This document shows, piece by piece, positions 52,141 through 61,047 of a stretch of DNA of 64,000 bases. Made by a program: the position numbers and the translations under genes. Every line of letters starts with the position of its first letter. Within the stretch, counting starts at the first letter, position 1. The stretch comes from an uncultured Anaerococcus sp. (GTDB taxonomy: Bacteria; Bacillota; Clostridia; Tissierellales; Peptoniphilaceae). The stretch is from positions 34,205 to 98,204 of the forward strand of contig NZ_CALTTY010000005.1 of NCBI RefSeq assembly GCF_943912385.1, written 5' to 3'. The notes below the pieces were generated by a model. The model was not told where the DNA came from. It was given only the letters and a program-made list of their open reading frames with translations, and made no database searches.

Positions 52141-52216
52141 TCTGCTTTGTTATGATTTTTAATTAACCTTTTCTAAAAATTTAATGACTAACCCAATAGG
52201 TTTTAGCTATAATAAT

Positions 52217-52242
52217 AAAAAAACACCCCCGTCAGGGAGTGT
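52217..52242 (-). terminator. Terminator of the ribosomal protein operon
   Basis: ACACTCCC TGAC GGGGGTGT hairpin with one G-T pair, followed by TTTTTTT on the minus strand. A second hairpin, AAGCCCA/TGGGCTT, lies just upstream at 52275-52301, right after rplQ. Confidence 0.88.
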
Positions 52243-52309
52243 CCTTTATTTAAATTATAATCTAAATAAATCATAAGCCCACAGCCGCGAATTTTGGGCT
52301 TAACTTAAC

Positions 52310-52651
52310 TTAAACTAGTTCGATTATAGCACGTTCTGAGCCGTCGCCTCTTCTAGGTCCTAGTTTCAGTATTCTTGTATAACCACCATTTCTGTCTTCG
52401 TATTCTGGTGCGATTTCAGAAAACAGTTTTTGTACAAGTTCTGGTTCATATAGATAGCTTGCTGCTTGTCTTCTTGTGTGAAGTGTATTTTTCTTTCCTA
52501 GAGTAATCATTTTTTCTGCCATTTTTTGGCATTCTTTAGCTCTTGTTAGGGTAGTTTCGATTCTACCGTGTTCAAGTAATGAACCTACTAGGTTTCTTAG
52601 CATAGCATTTCTATGGTCTGTTCTTCTACCAAGTTTTCTTTTGCCTGCCAT
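52310..52651 (-). CDS. rplQ: Ribosomal protein bL17
   Basis: Large-subunit protein at the end of the peptide tunnel region. 113 residues, starting MAGKRKLGRRTDHRNAMLRNL, the bL17 signature, and ending with the conserved YTRILKLGPRRGDGSERAIIELV. It is the last gene of the operon, 8 bp after rpoA and followed by two hairpins. Confidence 0.98.
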   Translation of the reverse strand: MAGKRKLGRRTDHRNAMLRNLVGSLLEHGRIETTLTRAKECQKMAEKMITLGKKNTLHTRRQAASYLYEPELVQKLFSEIAPEYEDRNGGYTRILKLGPRRGDGSERAIIELV

Positions 52652-52659
52652 ATTTCCTC

Positions 52660-53610
52660 CTATTCATCTTTTAGGGAAAATCCAAGTTCATGGATTTTAT
52701 CTACTACTTCTGTGAGTGATTTTTTACCAAAGTTTTTAATTGTCTTAAGTTCTGATTCTGGAACTTGTATTATATCTTCCACTGTATTAAAGCCTGCTCT
52801 TTTTAGACAGTTAAATGACCTTAAGGATAGGTCTAGTTCTTCAATTGTCTTGTTGAGATCTTCGTTTACATCTTCCTCTTCGATTTCTTCTTCTACTTCT
52901 ACTTCTTCAGGTGGGAATTCCTTACCTGGTAGTTCTTTGAAGAAGGCAAAATTATCCATTAGGATAGATGATCCTTCTGCTAGGGCTTCTTGTGGGGTTA
53001 CTGTTCCATTTGTCCATACTTCTATGATTAGTTTATCATAGTCTGTTGATTCTCCTACCCTTGTGTTTTCAACTGTGAAGTTTACTTTTTCTACTGGGGT
53101 GAAGGTTGAATCGATAGCGATAGTTCCTATAGGATCTGTCTCGTCTTTGTTATCTTCAGATATCCTGTAGCCATTTCCGTCTGTCACATCCATAGTTATT
53201 AATAATTTTGACTTGTCATTTACTGTAGCTATATAGTGGTCAGGATTGGCTATTTCAACTAAGGCATCTTCCTTGATGTCTTTAGCTGTTACTATCTTTG
53301 GTCCTTCTATTTCTAGAAATAAGGTTACATCTTCGTCTGTTTGCTTTTTTACATTAAGACCCTTGATGTTTAGTATTATTTCTGGAACGTCTTCAACTAC
53401 TCCATCAATGATGGAAAATTCATGAAGTACTCCATCGATTAATATTTTCGAGACGCTAGAACCAGGTAAGGATGATAAGAGCACCCTTCTCATGCTGTTT
53501 CCAATGGTTGTACCATATCCTCGCTCAAGTGGATATAGGGCGAATTTACCATAGTGGTCGTCTTCGTTTATATCCAATATCTCTATATTTGTTTCAATTT
53601 TTTCGATCAT
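52660..53610 (-). CDS. rpoA: RNA polymerase alpha subunit
   Basis: Assembly platform of RNA polymerase. The N-terminal dimerisation domain has FALYPLERGYGTTIGNSMRRVLLSSLPG. An acidic linker (VEVEEEIEEEDVNEDLN) follows, then the C-terminal DNA-contact domain with LDLSLRSFNCLKRAGFNTVEDI and NFGKKSLTEVVDKI. 316 residues, intact. Confidence 0.98.
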   Translation of the reverse strand: MIEKIETNIEILDINEDDHYGKFALYPLERGYGTTIGNSMRRVLLSSLPGSSVSKILIDGVLHEFSIIDGVVEDVPEIILNIKGLNVKKQTDEDVTLFLEIEGPKIVTAKDIKEDALVEIANPDHYIATVNDKSKLLITMDVTDGNGYRISEDNKDETDPIGTIAIDSTFTPVEKVNFTVENTRVGESTDYDKLIIEVWTNGTVTPQEALAEGSSILMDNFAFFKELPGKEFPPEEVEVEEEIEEEDVNEDLNKTIEELDLSLRSFNCLKRAGFNTVEDIIQVPESELKTIKNFGKKSLTEVVDKIHELGFSLKDE

Positions 53611-53642
53611 GGTAGCTCCTTAGTTCTAACTATTATTTAATC

Positions 53643-54236
53643 CTACTTAGAGTAGAACTCTACTATCATACGTTCTTCAACTGGGATGTCTATTTCTTCT
53701 CTAGTTGGGAACTTTTCTACTTTTACCTTTAATTTATCGATGTCGCTATCTAACCATTCAACTATACCAAATGAAGCATTTACTTCTTTAATGTTTTTAA
53801 ATAGGGCGCTTGATTGAGATTTTTCTCTAACTTCTATAACATCTCCTTCTTCTACTAGGTAAGATGGGATGTCTACTTGTTTACCATTTACTAGTAAGTG
53901 ACCGTGTGTTACTACCTGTCTTGCTTCTCTTCTTGTTCTAGCAAGGCCTGATCTAAATGCGATGTTGTCAAGTCTTCTTTCGCAAAGGATGATTAACTGT
54001 TCACCAGTTTGTCCTTTCATTCTGCTTGCTGTTTCGTAGTAGCCTCTAAATTGCTTTTCACTTACTCCGTAGATGAATTTAGCTTTTTGTTTTTCTCTTT
54101 GTTGCATACCATATTCGGATAGCTTGCTTCTTCTTCTTGGAAGAGCTCTATTTGAAGAGCCTGTATATCCTAGGTAGGCTGGAGAAATTCCTAAAGCTCT
54201 CGCTCTTTTGTATATTGGATCTTTGCTTACTGCCAT
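53643..54236 (-). CDS. rpsD: Ribosomal protein uS4
   Basis: Primary 16S-binding protein and, in relatives, translational autoregulator. 197 residues with the S4 RNA-binding domain (RLDNIAFRSGLARTRREARQVVTHGHLLVNG). The N-terminal zinc-type cysteines of some S4 proteins are absent (KDPIYKRARALGISPAYLGY), so it is the cysteine-free form. Confidence 0.98.
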   Translation of the reverse strand: MAVSKDPIYKRARALGISPAYLGYTGSSNRALPRRRSKLSEYGMQQREKQKAKFIYGVSEKQFRGYYETASRMKGQTGEQLIILCERRLDNIAFRSGLARTRREARQVVTHGHLLVNGKQVDIPSYLVEEGDVIEVREKSQSSALFKNIKEVNASFGIVEWLDSDIDKLKVKVEKFPTREEIDIPVEERMIVEFYSK

Positions 54237-54248
54237 AATATCTCCTTA

Positions 54249-54647
54249 TTAAACTCTTCTTCTCTTTGGTGGTCTACATCCATTGTGTGGGATAGGTGTT
54301 ACGTCTTTGATTATTGTAACTTCAAGTCCTGCTGCTTGTAGACTTCTGATTGCTGCTTCTCTTCCTGAACCTGGTCCTTTTACGTAAACTTCAACAGTTT
54401 TTAGGCCTTGGTCTATTGCAATTTTAGCTGCTGTATCTGCTGCTTCTCCAGCTGCAAACGGAGTAGATTTTCTACTACCTCTAAAGCCTAATTGTCCTGC
54501 GCTTGCCCAAGAGAGTGCGTTTCCTTGCATATCAGTAAGTGTTACCATTGTATTATTAAATGTTGATGAAATGTGAGCTTGGCCACGTTCAACATTCTTT
54601 TTAACTCTTCTTCTACCTCTGGTAGATTCTTTAGTTTTTTGAGCCAT
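54249..54647 (-). CDS. rpsK: Ribosomal protein uS11
   Basis: 30S platform protein, 132 residues, with AHISSTFNNTMVTLTDMQGN and the C-terminal DVTPIPHNGCRPPKRRRV. It is 6 bp after rpsM. Confidence 0.98.
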   Translation of the reverse strand: MAQKTKESTRGRRRVKKNVERGQAHISSTFNNTMVTLTDMQGNALSWASAGQLGFRGSRKSTPFAAGEAADTAAKIAIDQGLKTVEVYVKGPGSGREAAIRSLQAAGLEVTIIKDVTPIPHNGCRPPKRRRV

Positions 54648-54653
54648 TATCTA

Positions 54654-54998
54654 TTAACCCTTTCTGCTTTTTCTTGTTCTTGCGTTGTTCTTAGTGTTTT
54701 GACCTCTAACAGGTAGACCGTTTTTGTGTCTAAGTCCTCTGTAAGAACCATTCTCTCTTAGTGCCTTGATGTTAAGACTTGTTTCTCTTCTTAGGTCACC
54801 TTCGATTGTGTAGTTGTCTAACTGTTCACGTATCTTACCAAGTTCTTCTTCTGTAAGGTCTTTCATCTTTGTATCAGGATTTACTCCTGCATTTTCTAAT
54901 ATTTCATTAGCAGTTGATCTTCCTATACCATATATATATGTTAGTCCAATTTCTGCTCTTTTTTCTCTAGGTAAATCTATACCAGCTATTCTTGGCAT
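54654..54998 (-). CDS. rpsM: Ribosomal protein uS13
   Basis: 30S head protein that contacts P-site tRNA. 114 residues; RIAGIDLPREKRAEIGLTYIYGIG at the start and RGLRHKNGLPVRGQNTKNNART at the end. It follows rpmJ by 9 bp. Confidence 0.98.
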   Translation of the reverse strand: MPRIAGIDLPREKRAEIGLTYIYGIGRSTANEILENAGVNPDTKMKDLTEEELGKIREQLDNYTIEGDLRRETSLNIKALRENGSYRGLRHKNGLPVRGQNTKNNARTRKSRKG

Positions 54999-55007
54999 TA
55001 AACCCTC

Positions 55008-55121
55008 CTAACCTTGTCTTTGTTTGTGTTTTGGATTGTCGCAGATTACCATTACTTTACCGTTTCTTTTGATAATCTTGCATTTATCACACATTTTTTT
55101 AACTGATGCTCTAACTTTCAT
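55008..55121 (-). CDS. rpmJ: Ribosomal protein bL36 (zinc form)
   Basis: 37-residue protein, MKVRASVKKMCDKCKIIKRN..., with the zinc ligands C, C, C and H in CDKCK and ICDNPKHKQRQG. The ATG at 55121 follows a TAGGAGCAAAC site. It is separated from infA by about 360 bp, which contain a tandem repeat; a gap of this size inside the operon is unusual. Confidence 0.96.
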   Translation of the reverse strand: MKVRASVKKMCDKCKIIKRNGKVMVICDNPKHKQRQG

Positions 55122-55214
55122 GTTTGCTCCTAACTTAAGTTTATATCTTATCTCATAGATTTAACTTTTATAATTAAAGTTAATGTCTTTAGCCATTGGT
55201 AGCTTACTTGCCCT

Positions 55215-55453
55215 CCTCGAAAATGAAGGATTTTTCTTGACGTCATACTTAATAAAATTATTTACTGAAACATCCTCTCGAAGCCTTTGGCTTCTCGCTT
55301 AGTTTTTCGGGCTCACTTCGTTTGCCTCGAAAATGAAGGATTTTTCTTGACGTCATACTTTAATAAAATTATTTACTGAAACATCCTCTCGAAGCCTTTG
55401 GCTTCTCGCTTAGTTTTTCGGGCTCACTTCGTTTGCCTCGAAAATGAAGGATT
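55215..55453. repeat. 110-bp tandem direct repeat, two full copies and one partial
   Basis: Unit 1 (55215-55324, 110 bp) and unit 2 (55325-55435, 111 bp) differ by a single extra T. A third start (CCTCGAAAATGAAGGATT) begins at 55436 and then diverges. Each unit holds the hairpin GAAGCC TTT GGCTTC and the palindrome TGACGTCA. The partial third copy continues into AATCCTTCA, giving TGAAGGATT/AATCCTTCA, a hairpin just after infA. This looks like a slipped or unequal duplication of the infA 3' region. Confidence 0.9.
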
Positions 55454-55480
55454 GAAAATCCTTCACCCAAGATGATGGGA

Positions 55481-55699
55481 CTATTTTCTTCTCCAAGTAA
55501 TTCTACCTTGGCTTAGATCGTAAGGAGATAGTTCTACTGTTACTGTATCTCCTTCTAATATTCTAATGCTGTTCATACGAAGCTTTCCTGATAAATGAGC
55601 TTGTATTTCGTGTCCGTTGTCAAGCTTTACCCTAAATATTGCATTTGGTAATACCTCTTCAACTACTCCTGTTACTTCTATAGCATCTTTTTTTGACAT
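55481..55699 (-). CDS. infA: Translation initiation factor IF-1
   Basis: 72-residue OB-fold protein of the 30S initiation complex. It reads MSKKDAIEVTGVVEEVLPNAIFRVKLDNGHEIQAHLSGK-like blocks, ending in LSPYDLSQGRITWRRK. It stands 112 bp after adk. In many Firmicutes map lies between adk and infA; no map is present here. Confidence 0.97.
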   Translation of the reverse strand: MSKKDAIEVTGVVEEVLPNAIFRVKLDNGHEIQAHLSGKLRMNSIRILEGDTVTVELSPYDLSQGRITWRRK

Positions 55700-55811
55700 T
55701 GATAGAACCTCCTTTATTATTTTCTAAAATGTCTATTGAACGCTTTTTTATCAACGACCTTGTTCTAGAAATCCCTTAAGATTCTATCACATCTATTTCT
55801 CTAATCATAAA

Positions 55812-56465
55812 TTAGTTATTTCCCAATTTACCGTTAAACTCGTTAAAAACTTCTTCTGGAGTTTTAGCGCCATCTATTTTTACTAATTTACCAGCTTCTT
55901 CATAATAGTCTATAAGTGGGCTGGTGTGTTTATTATATACTGAGATACGGTTTCTGACTGTTTCTTCGTTGTCATCATTTCTTTGAATGAGTTTTCCGCC
56001 ACATTTATCACAAAGTCCTTCTTTTTCAGGTTTGTTAAATTTAATGTGATAGGTTTCTCCACAGTCTTCACATACCCTTCTGCCAGTTATTCTTTCAATT
56101 AGGATTTCATCACTTACATCAAAATAAACTGCCTTGCTTATTTCAGTATTTCTTTCTTCCATTCCCTTATCAAGGGCCCTGGCTTGGTCTAGGTTTCTTG
56201 GAAATCCATCGAATAACACGAGTGTGTCTTCCGCATCTTCTAGATTATCAAAAGCATCCCATACAAGATCAATTGTTAATTCATCTGGTACAAGATCACC
56301 CTTGTCCATATAAGATTTCGCTTTTAGTCCCAGTTCAGTTTTATTTGAGATATTGTATCTGAATATATCACCTGTTGCTATCTGAACTGCTTTTTTACTA
56401 TCTAATATCTTGCTTGATAGCGTGCCCTTACCAGCTCCTGGTGGGCCTAACAAAATTATATTCAT
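55812..56465 (-). CDS. adk: Adenylate kinase (zinc-containing lid)
   Basis: Interconverts AMP, ADP and ATP. P-loop GPPGAGKGT, NMP-binding GDIFRYNI and FDGFPRNLDQA. The lid carries a Cys4 zinc site, CEDCGETYH...CDKCG, as in Gram-positive enzymes. 217 residues. It is 3 bp after secY. Confidence 0.98.
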   Translation of the reverse strand: MNIILLGPPGAGKGTLSSKILDSKKAVQIATGDIFRYNISNKTELGLKAKSYMDKGDLVPDELTIDLVWDAFDNLEDAEDTLVLFDGFPRNLDQARALDKGMEERNTEISKAVYFDVSDEILIERITGRRVCEDCGETYHIKFNKPEKEGLCDKCGGKLIQRNDDNEETVRNRISVYNKHTSPLIDYYEEAGKLVKIDGAKTPEEVFNEFNGKLGNN

Positions 56466-56468
56466 TTC

Positions 56469-57743
56469 TTACCTGTTTAAAAATCCTTTATATTGCTTCA
56501 TTGTCATCATAGCTTCAATTTGCTTTACAGTTTCAATAATTACCCCTACAACGATGATTACTGATGAACCACCAAAGGATATTTCAAGTCCTAATACCCT
56601 GCTTGCTATAGCAGGTACTATGGTTAGTAGGGCTAGGCATATTGATCCTATAAAGGTAATTCTTGTTGATACCACTCCTAAGAAATCACTGGTTGGTTTT
56701 CCTGGCCTGATGCCTGGGATGAAACCACCATTTTGTTGGAGTTGCTTTGCGTATTCTACAGTGTTAAATTGTATTTGGTTGTAGAAGTATGCAAATACTA
56801 GGATTAGTACTGTTTGTACTAGTAGGTATACTACAAAGCCAAATGTTGAATTATTGAAAAATGCTGTCAGTCCATTTTCTCCACCAGATCCGAAAAATAA
56901 GGATATGGTTGAAGGTATTGCGAGAACTGCTGATGCAAAGATTATTGGCATTACTCCGCCCATATTAACCTTTACTGGTATGTGGCTTGACTGTCCGCCG
57001 TACATCTTACGTCCTACTACTCTTTTTGCGTATTGGACTGGGATTTTTCTCTCACCTTCAGATATCTTTACTACAGCTATTACAATTAGGACAATAAGTA
57101 TTGCCATTATAACTATAGCAAGAATCGATGTTGTATTATAATGAAGGCCTTCTTGCCATCTAGATAGTGTTCTAGGAAAGCTTGCTATTATACCCATGAA
57201 GATTAGTAAACTTGTACCATTGCCAAGTCCCTTTTCTGTCATGGTTTCGCCCATCCATGTTACAAACATAGTTCCGCCTATTAGTGTAACATTCATGGCT
57301 ACTTTTTGAAAGCCTGTTGCACTTGATAGGGCTGCTCCGTAGAGTCCGTTTGTAATGGCTATTGCCTGGAATACTGCAAGGACTATTGTTACATACCTTG
57401 TGTATTTCTGGATGGTTTTTCTTCCTTGTTCACCCTCACGGGTTAATTCTTCAAGTCTTGGTATTACAACTGTTAAAAGTTGCATTACAATCGATGCTGT
57501 AATGTATGGTTGAACACCAAGGGCAAATATTGATAGGGTTGATAGTCCACCACCTGTTAGCATGTTGAGGTAGTCTACTAGGGTACCTTCAATATTTGAA
57601 TAAGCATTTGCTAAGGCATTTGTATCGATAAAAGGTATTGGAATATTATTTCCAAGCCTATATATTACAAGCATCAAGAGAGTAAAGCGGAATTTCTTCC
57701 TTATTTCTTCTTCTCCTGCTGCCCTTTTTATTATATCTAACAT
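56469..57743 (-). CDS. secY: Protein translocase subunit SecY
   Basis: Channel of the general secretion system, ten membrane segments in 424 residues. Blocks include NIPIPFIDTNAL, the plug region SIFALGVQPYITASIVMQL, the cytoplasmic loop EGERKIPVQYAKR, GGQSSHIPVKVNMGGVMPIIFA and GFIPGIRPGKPT. It lies at its usual place between rplO and adk. Confidence 0.98.
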   Translation of the reverse strand: MLDIIKRAAGEEEIRKKFRFTLLMLVIYRLGNNIPIPFIDTNALANAYSNIEGTLVDYLNMLTGGGLSTLSIFALGVQPYITASIVMQLLTVVIPRLEELTREGEQGRKTIQKYTRYVTIVLAVFQAIAITNGLYGAALSSATGFQKVAMNVTLIGGTMFVTWMGETMTEKGLGNGTSLLIFMGIIASFPRTLSRWQEGLHYNTTSILAIVIMAILIVLIVIAVVKISEGERKIPVQYAKRVVGRKMYGGQSSHIPVKVNMGGVMPIIFASAVLAIPSTISLFFGSGGENGLTAFFNNSTFGFVVYLLVQTVLILVFAYFYNQIQFNTVEYAKQLQQNGGFIPGIRPGKPTSDFLGVVSTRITFIGSICLALLTIVPAIASRVLGLEISFGGSSVIIVVGVIIETVKQIEAMMTMKQYKGFLNR

Positions 57744-57758
57744 AGCTACTTCTTTCTA

Positions 57759-58238
57759 TTAAGCTTTTTTAGATGGTTTTACCCATTTCTTAACTTCAAT
57801 AGTTTCAACACTACCACCTGCTTGTTCGATTTTTTCTACAGCAGATTTAGTGAATTTGTGAGCTTTTATAATTAGTTTCTTTTCTAATTCACCGTCTCCT
57901 AGGATTTTAACTCCTGCTTTAGCCTTGTTTTTGTTTAATAGTTTTGTTTCAAATAATAATTCTGGTGTTACTTCTGTACCATCTTCAAAGACGTTTAAGC
58001 TTTCAACATTAATTGTTTCGAATTCTTTTCTGTTGAAGTTTTTGAAACCTCTTTTTGGTAGAAGTCTGTATAGAGGCATTTGACCACCTTCGAAACCTGG
58101 TCTTACTCCTCCACCACTTCTAGAGTTTTGTCCGTCTTGTCCACGACCTGATCTTTTACCAAGTCCTGAACCTGCTCCCCTACCCTTACGTTTCTTATCT
58201 TTTAATTTAACGTTTGGTTGTAAATCATGTAATTTCAT
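57759..58238 (-). CDS. rplO: Ribosomal protein uL15
   Basis: 159 residues, MKLHDLQPNVKLKDKKRKGRG-type start, then the glycine-rich GSGLGKRSGRGQDGQNSRSG and FEGGQMPLYRLLPKRGF blocks. Confidence 0.97.
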   Translation of the reverse strand: MKLHDLQPNVKLKDKKRKGRGAGSGLGKRSGRGQDGQNSRSGGGVRPGFEGGQMPLYRLLPKRGFKNFNRKEFETINVESLNVFEDGTEVTPELLFETKLLNKNKAKAGVKILGDGELEKKLIIKAHKFTKSAVEKIEQAGGSVETIEVKKWVKPSKKA

Positions 58239-58246
58239 TTTACACC

Positions 58247-58429
58247 TCAGTCTATATTTTTAACTTCAACCATGTGGCTGATTTTTTGAATCATTCCTTT
58301 GGTTGTGTCATTATTTTCTTTAACAACAGATTGACCGACTTTCTTTAGGCCAAGCGCTTTTGCTGTCGCGATCTGTCCATCTTTTTTACCGATAAAAGAT
58401 CTTTTAAGTGTGATTTCAATTTTTGCCAT
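58247..58429 (-). CDS. rpmD: Ribosomal protein uL30
   Basis: 60 residues starting MAKIEITLKRSFIGKKDGQI at 58429 behind AAGGAG; an upstream start at 58450 would add seven unusual residues. It contains the VVKENNDTTKGMIQKISHMVEV region. Confidence 0.96.
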   Translation of the reverse strand: MAKIEITLKRSFIGKKDGQIATAKALGLKKVGQSVVKENNDTTKGMIQKISHMVEVKNID

Positions 58430-58439
58430 CGCATTCTCC

Positions 58440-58949
58440 TTAATAGTCAAATTCTTCTACCGATTTACCACGAAGTCTTGCAACTTCTTCTACAGTCTTC
58501 ATGTTGTAAAATGCTTTGATACATGCGTTAATGATATTTCTTGGATTTGATGTGCCTAGGTTTTTAGCTTTGATATCTTTATATCCTGCAAGTTCACATA
58601 CCGCACGTACTGGACCACCTGCGATGATTCCTGTACCTTCTACAGCTGGCATTAGAAGAACTTTTCCAGCTCCTTTAACTCCATGGATTCTGTGTGGGAT
58701 AGTTGTTCCTACAAGAGGTACTTCTATCATGTGTTTTTTAGCATTTTCTGTAGCTTTTCTGATTGCTTCTGGTACTTCTGTAGCCTTACCTGTTCCAACA
58801 CCTACAATACCGTTAGAGTTTCCAACTACTACAAGTGCTGTAAACCTAATGTTACGTCCACCTTTTACAGTTTTAGCAACTCTGTTGATACTTACTACTC
58901 TATCTTCGAGGTTTAGTTTTTCTACTTCGCTTTTTAATAAATATTTCAT
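58440..58949 (-). CDS. rpsE: Ribosomal protein uS5
   Basis: 30S protein for decoding accuracy. 169 residues. It has LEDRVVSINRVAKTVKGGRN, the G-rich VVGNSNGIVGVGTGKATEVPEAIRKA and the GVKGAGKVLLMPA block. Confidence 0.98.
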   Translation of the reverse strand: MKYLLKSEVEKLNLEDRVVSINRVAKTVKGGRNIRFTALVVVGNSNGIVGVGTGKATEVPEAIRKATENAKKHMIEVPLVGTTIPHRIHGVKGAGKVLLMPAVEGTGIIAGGPVRAVCELAGYKDIKAKNLGTSNPRNIINACIKAFYNMKTVEEVARLRGKSVEEFDY

Positions 58950-58961
58950 TTTACCAACCTC

Positions 58962-59318
58962 CTAAAACTTAAGACCAGCTTCTCTTGCTGCTTCTGCTAG
59001 TGCTTTAACTTTTCCGTGATATAAATATCCGTTTCTATCAAATACAACTTCTTCGATACCAGCATCTACTGCTCTTTTACCGATTGCTTCTCCAACTTTT
59101 TTAGCTGTTTCTACGTTTGATTGAGATTCTGCTACGTCTTCTTGTAGACTGTTGGCACTTGCAAGGGTAACTCCATTTACATCGTCTATTAGTTGTGCAT
59201 AGATATTTTCGTTTGATTTATATACTGAAAGTCTTGGTCTTTGAGGAGTTCCTGATATCTTTGATCTAACTCTTTTTTTACGAGTTATTAGTCTATCGTT
59301 TTTATTCTTTTTAGCCAT
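58962..59318 (-). CDS. rplR: Ribosomal protein uL18
   Basis: 5S-rRNA-binding protein, 118 residues. It shows RSKISGTPQRPRLSVYKSNENIYAQ and ends DRNGYLYHGKVKALAEAAREAGLKF. Confidence 0.97.
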   Translation of the reverse strand: MAKKNKNDRLITRKKRVRSKISGTPQRPRLSVYKSNENIYAQLIDDVNGVTLASANSLQEDVAESQSNVETAKKVGEAIGKRAVDAGIEEVVFDRNGYLYHGKVKALAEAAREAGLKF

Positions 59319-59327
59319 TTATCTCTC

Positions 59328-59867
59328 CTACTTACCTGTCTTACCAACTTTACGTCTTACATACTCATCAGCATATTTAACACCCTTGCCCTTATATGGT
59401 TCAGGTTTTCTTTTAGCTCTGATGTTTGCCGCATGTTGACCTACTTGTTGTTTGTTATAACCTTTAATAATAATAGTTCTCTCGTTTGGTACTTCAGTTT
59501 CGATTCCTTCTGGATCTTCCATTTTTATTTGGTGTGAGTAACCAAGGTTTAAAACTAGATTTTTACCTTGTTTGCTTGCTCTATATCCTGTACCTTCGAT
59601 TTGAAGTGTCTTTTCATAACCTTCTGATACACCTACTACCATATTGTTTATAAGTGATCTACAAAGGCCGTGGTCGATATTTTCTTGTTTTGTATAGTTT
59701 TCAGGAATTGTTACAAGAATTTCATTTGCAGCTTGTTCAAGCTTAACATTTTCGCTAACTTTTAGGCTGTCTTCTCCTTTTTTTCCCTTAACTTTTATAT
59801 TTTGACCATCAATAGTTACTTCTACTCCAGAAGGTAGTACGATTGGTTGTTTACCTATTCTTGACAT
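59328..59867 (-). CDS. rplF: Ribosomal protein uL6
   Basis: 179 residues from MSRIGKQPIVLPSG at 59867, behind AAGGAG; the longer frame to 59897 is not needed. The C-terminal KRKPEPYKGKGVKYADEYVRRKVGKTGK is the uL6 signature. Confidence 0.98.
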   Translation of the reverse strand: MSRIGKQPIVLPSGVEVTIDGQNIKVKGKKGEDSLKVSENVKLEQAANEILVTIPENYTKQENIDHGLCRSLINNMVVGVSEGYEKTLQIEGTGYRASKQGKNLVLNLGYSHQIKMEDPEGIETEVPNERTIIIKGYNKQQVGQHAANIRAKRKPEPYKGKGVKYADEYVRRKVGKTGK

Positions 59868-59877
59868 ATATTTCTCC

Positions 59878-60273
59878 TTACCATACGTAGCAAACAACTT
59901 CGCCGCCTACATTTTCGCTTCTTGCAGCACGGTCAGTCATAAGCCCTTTTGATGTCGAAATAATTGCTGTTCCAAGACCATCTAGTACCTTTGGAACTTC
60001 GTTTGCTTTTACGTAAACTCTAAGACCAGGTTTAGAAATTCTTCTAAGGCCTGAGATTACTCTTTCGCCATTTTCTGTATATTTTAAATCTATTGTAAGA
60101 ATACCTTGTTTGCCGTCTTCTTCTACGTTAAACCCTGTTATAAAGCCTTCATCAAGAAGTATTTGGGCAATAGCTTTTTTCTCATTAGAAGATGGTAGTG
60201 CAATATTTTTATGATTTGCTTTATTACCATTTCTGATTCTTGTTAGCATATCCGCTATTGGATCTGTCATCAT
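59878..60273 (-). CDS. rpsH: Ribosomal protein uS8
   Basis: 131 residues, MTDPIADMLTRIRNGN start and the C-terminal STSKGLMTDRAARSENVGGEVVCYVW. Two adjacent ATG codons occur; the first suits the GGGGGA site. Confidence 0.98.
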   Translation of the reverse strand: MMTDPIADMLTRIRNGNKANHKNIALPSSNEKKAIAQILLDEGFITGFNVEEDGKQGILTIDLKYTENGERVISGLRRISKPGLRVYVKANEVPKVLDGLGTAIISTSKGLMTDRAARSENVGGEVVCYVW

Positions 60274-60292
60274 AATTATCTTTCCCCCTTAA

Positions 60293-60478
60293 TTACCAGC
60301 TTGCTTTTCTTACTCCTGGTATTTGTCCATTATTTGCAAGTTCTCTAAAGCAAATACGGCAAATTCCATATTTTCTTAAGTAGCCGTGTGGTCTTCCACA
60401 AAGTTTACATCTAGAATATTCTCTTGTTGAGAATTTTTGTTTTCTATGTTGTTTAGCTCTTAGTGACTTTTTAGCCAT
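60293..60478 (-). CDS. rpsZ: Ribosomal protein uS14, zinc type
   Basis: 61 residues with two CxxC pairs (CKLCGRPHGYLRKYGICRICF), the short zinc-binding form of S14 typical of Gram-positives. Confidence 0.97.
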   Translation of the reverse strand: MAKKSLRAKQHRKQKFSTREYSRCKLCGRPHGYLRKYGICRICFRELANNGQIPGVRKASW

Positions 60479-60489
60479 TTTTGCTCCTT

Positions 60490-61032
60490 CTATTTCTTAA
60501 ATGGCATTCCCATTAATTCTAAGAATGCTTTTGCTTCTTCATCAGTTTCAGCAGTTGTTATTATAGAAATATCCATACCGTGGATGAAGTCTACGTCATC
60601 ATACTTTATTTCAGGGAAGATCAGTTGTTCTTTGATTCCTAGGGAATAATTTCCACGTCCATCAAAAGAATTTGGGTTGATACCTCTAAAGTCCCTAACT
60701 CTTGGTAGTGAGATCGAAATTAACTTATCTAAAAAGTCATACATTTTTTCTCTTCTTAGGGTTACTTTTGTACCAACAGGTTGACCAGCTCTTAATTTAA
60801 AGTTCGCTACTGATTTTTTAGCTTTTATTTCAATTGGTTGTTGACCTGTAATTAGGCTAAGTTCTCTCTTAGCTGTGTTTAATAAGTTTTGGTTATCTTT
60901 TGCTTCACCAAGACCAATGTTTATAACAATTTTTTCAAGTCTTGGTACTTGCATGACATTTTCATAACCAAACTTTTCAATTAGGCTATCAACAACTTCG
61001 TTTTGATATTTTTCTTTAAGTCTCTGTGTCAT
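60490..61032 (-). CDS. rplE: Ribosomal protein uL5
   Basis: 5S-rRNA-contact protein, 180 residues from MTQRLKEKYQNEVV at 61032 behind AGGAGAT. It includes RLEKIVINIGLGEAKDN and LPRVRDFRGINPNSFDGRGNYSLGI. Confidence 0.98.
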   Translation of the reverse strand: MTQRLKEKYQNEVVDSLIEKFGYENVMQVPRLEKIVINIGLGEAKDNQNLLNTAKRELSLITGQQPIEIKAKKSVANFKLRAGQPVGTKVTLRREKMYDFLDKLISISLPRVRDFRGINPNSFDGRGNYSLGIKEQLIFPEIKYDDVDFIHGMDISIITTAETDEEAKAFLELMGMPFKK

Positions 61033-61047
61033 AATATCTCCTATCAA

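Noticed and set aside
58516..58965. 149-codon plus-strand frame opposite rpsE
   Set aside because: It lies entirely over a well-supported ribosomal protein gene and is its complementary shadow.
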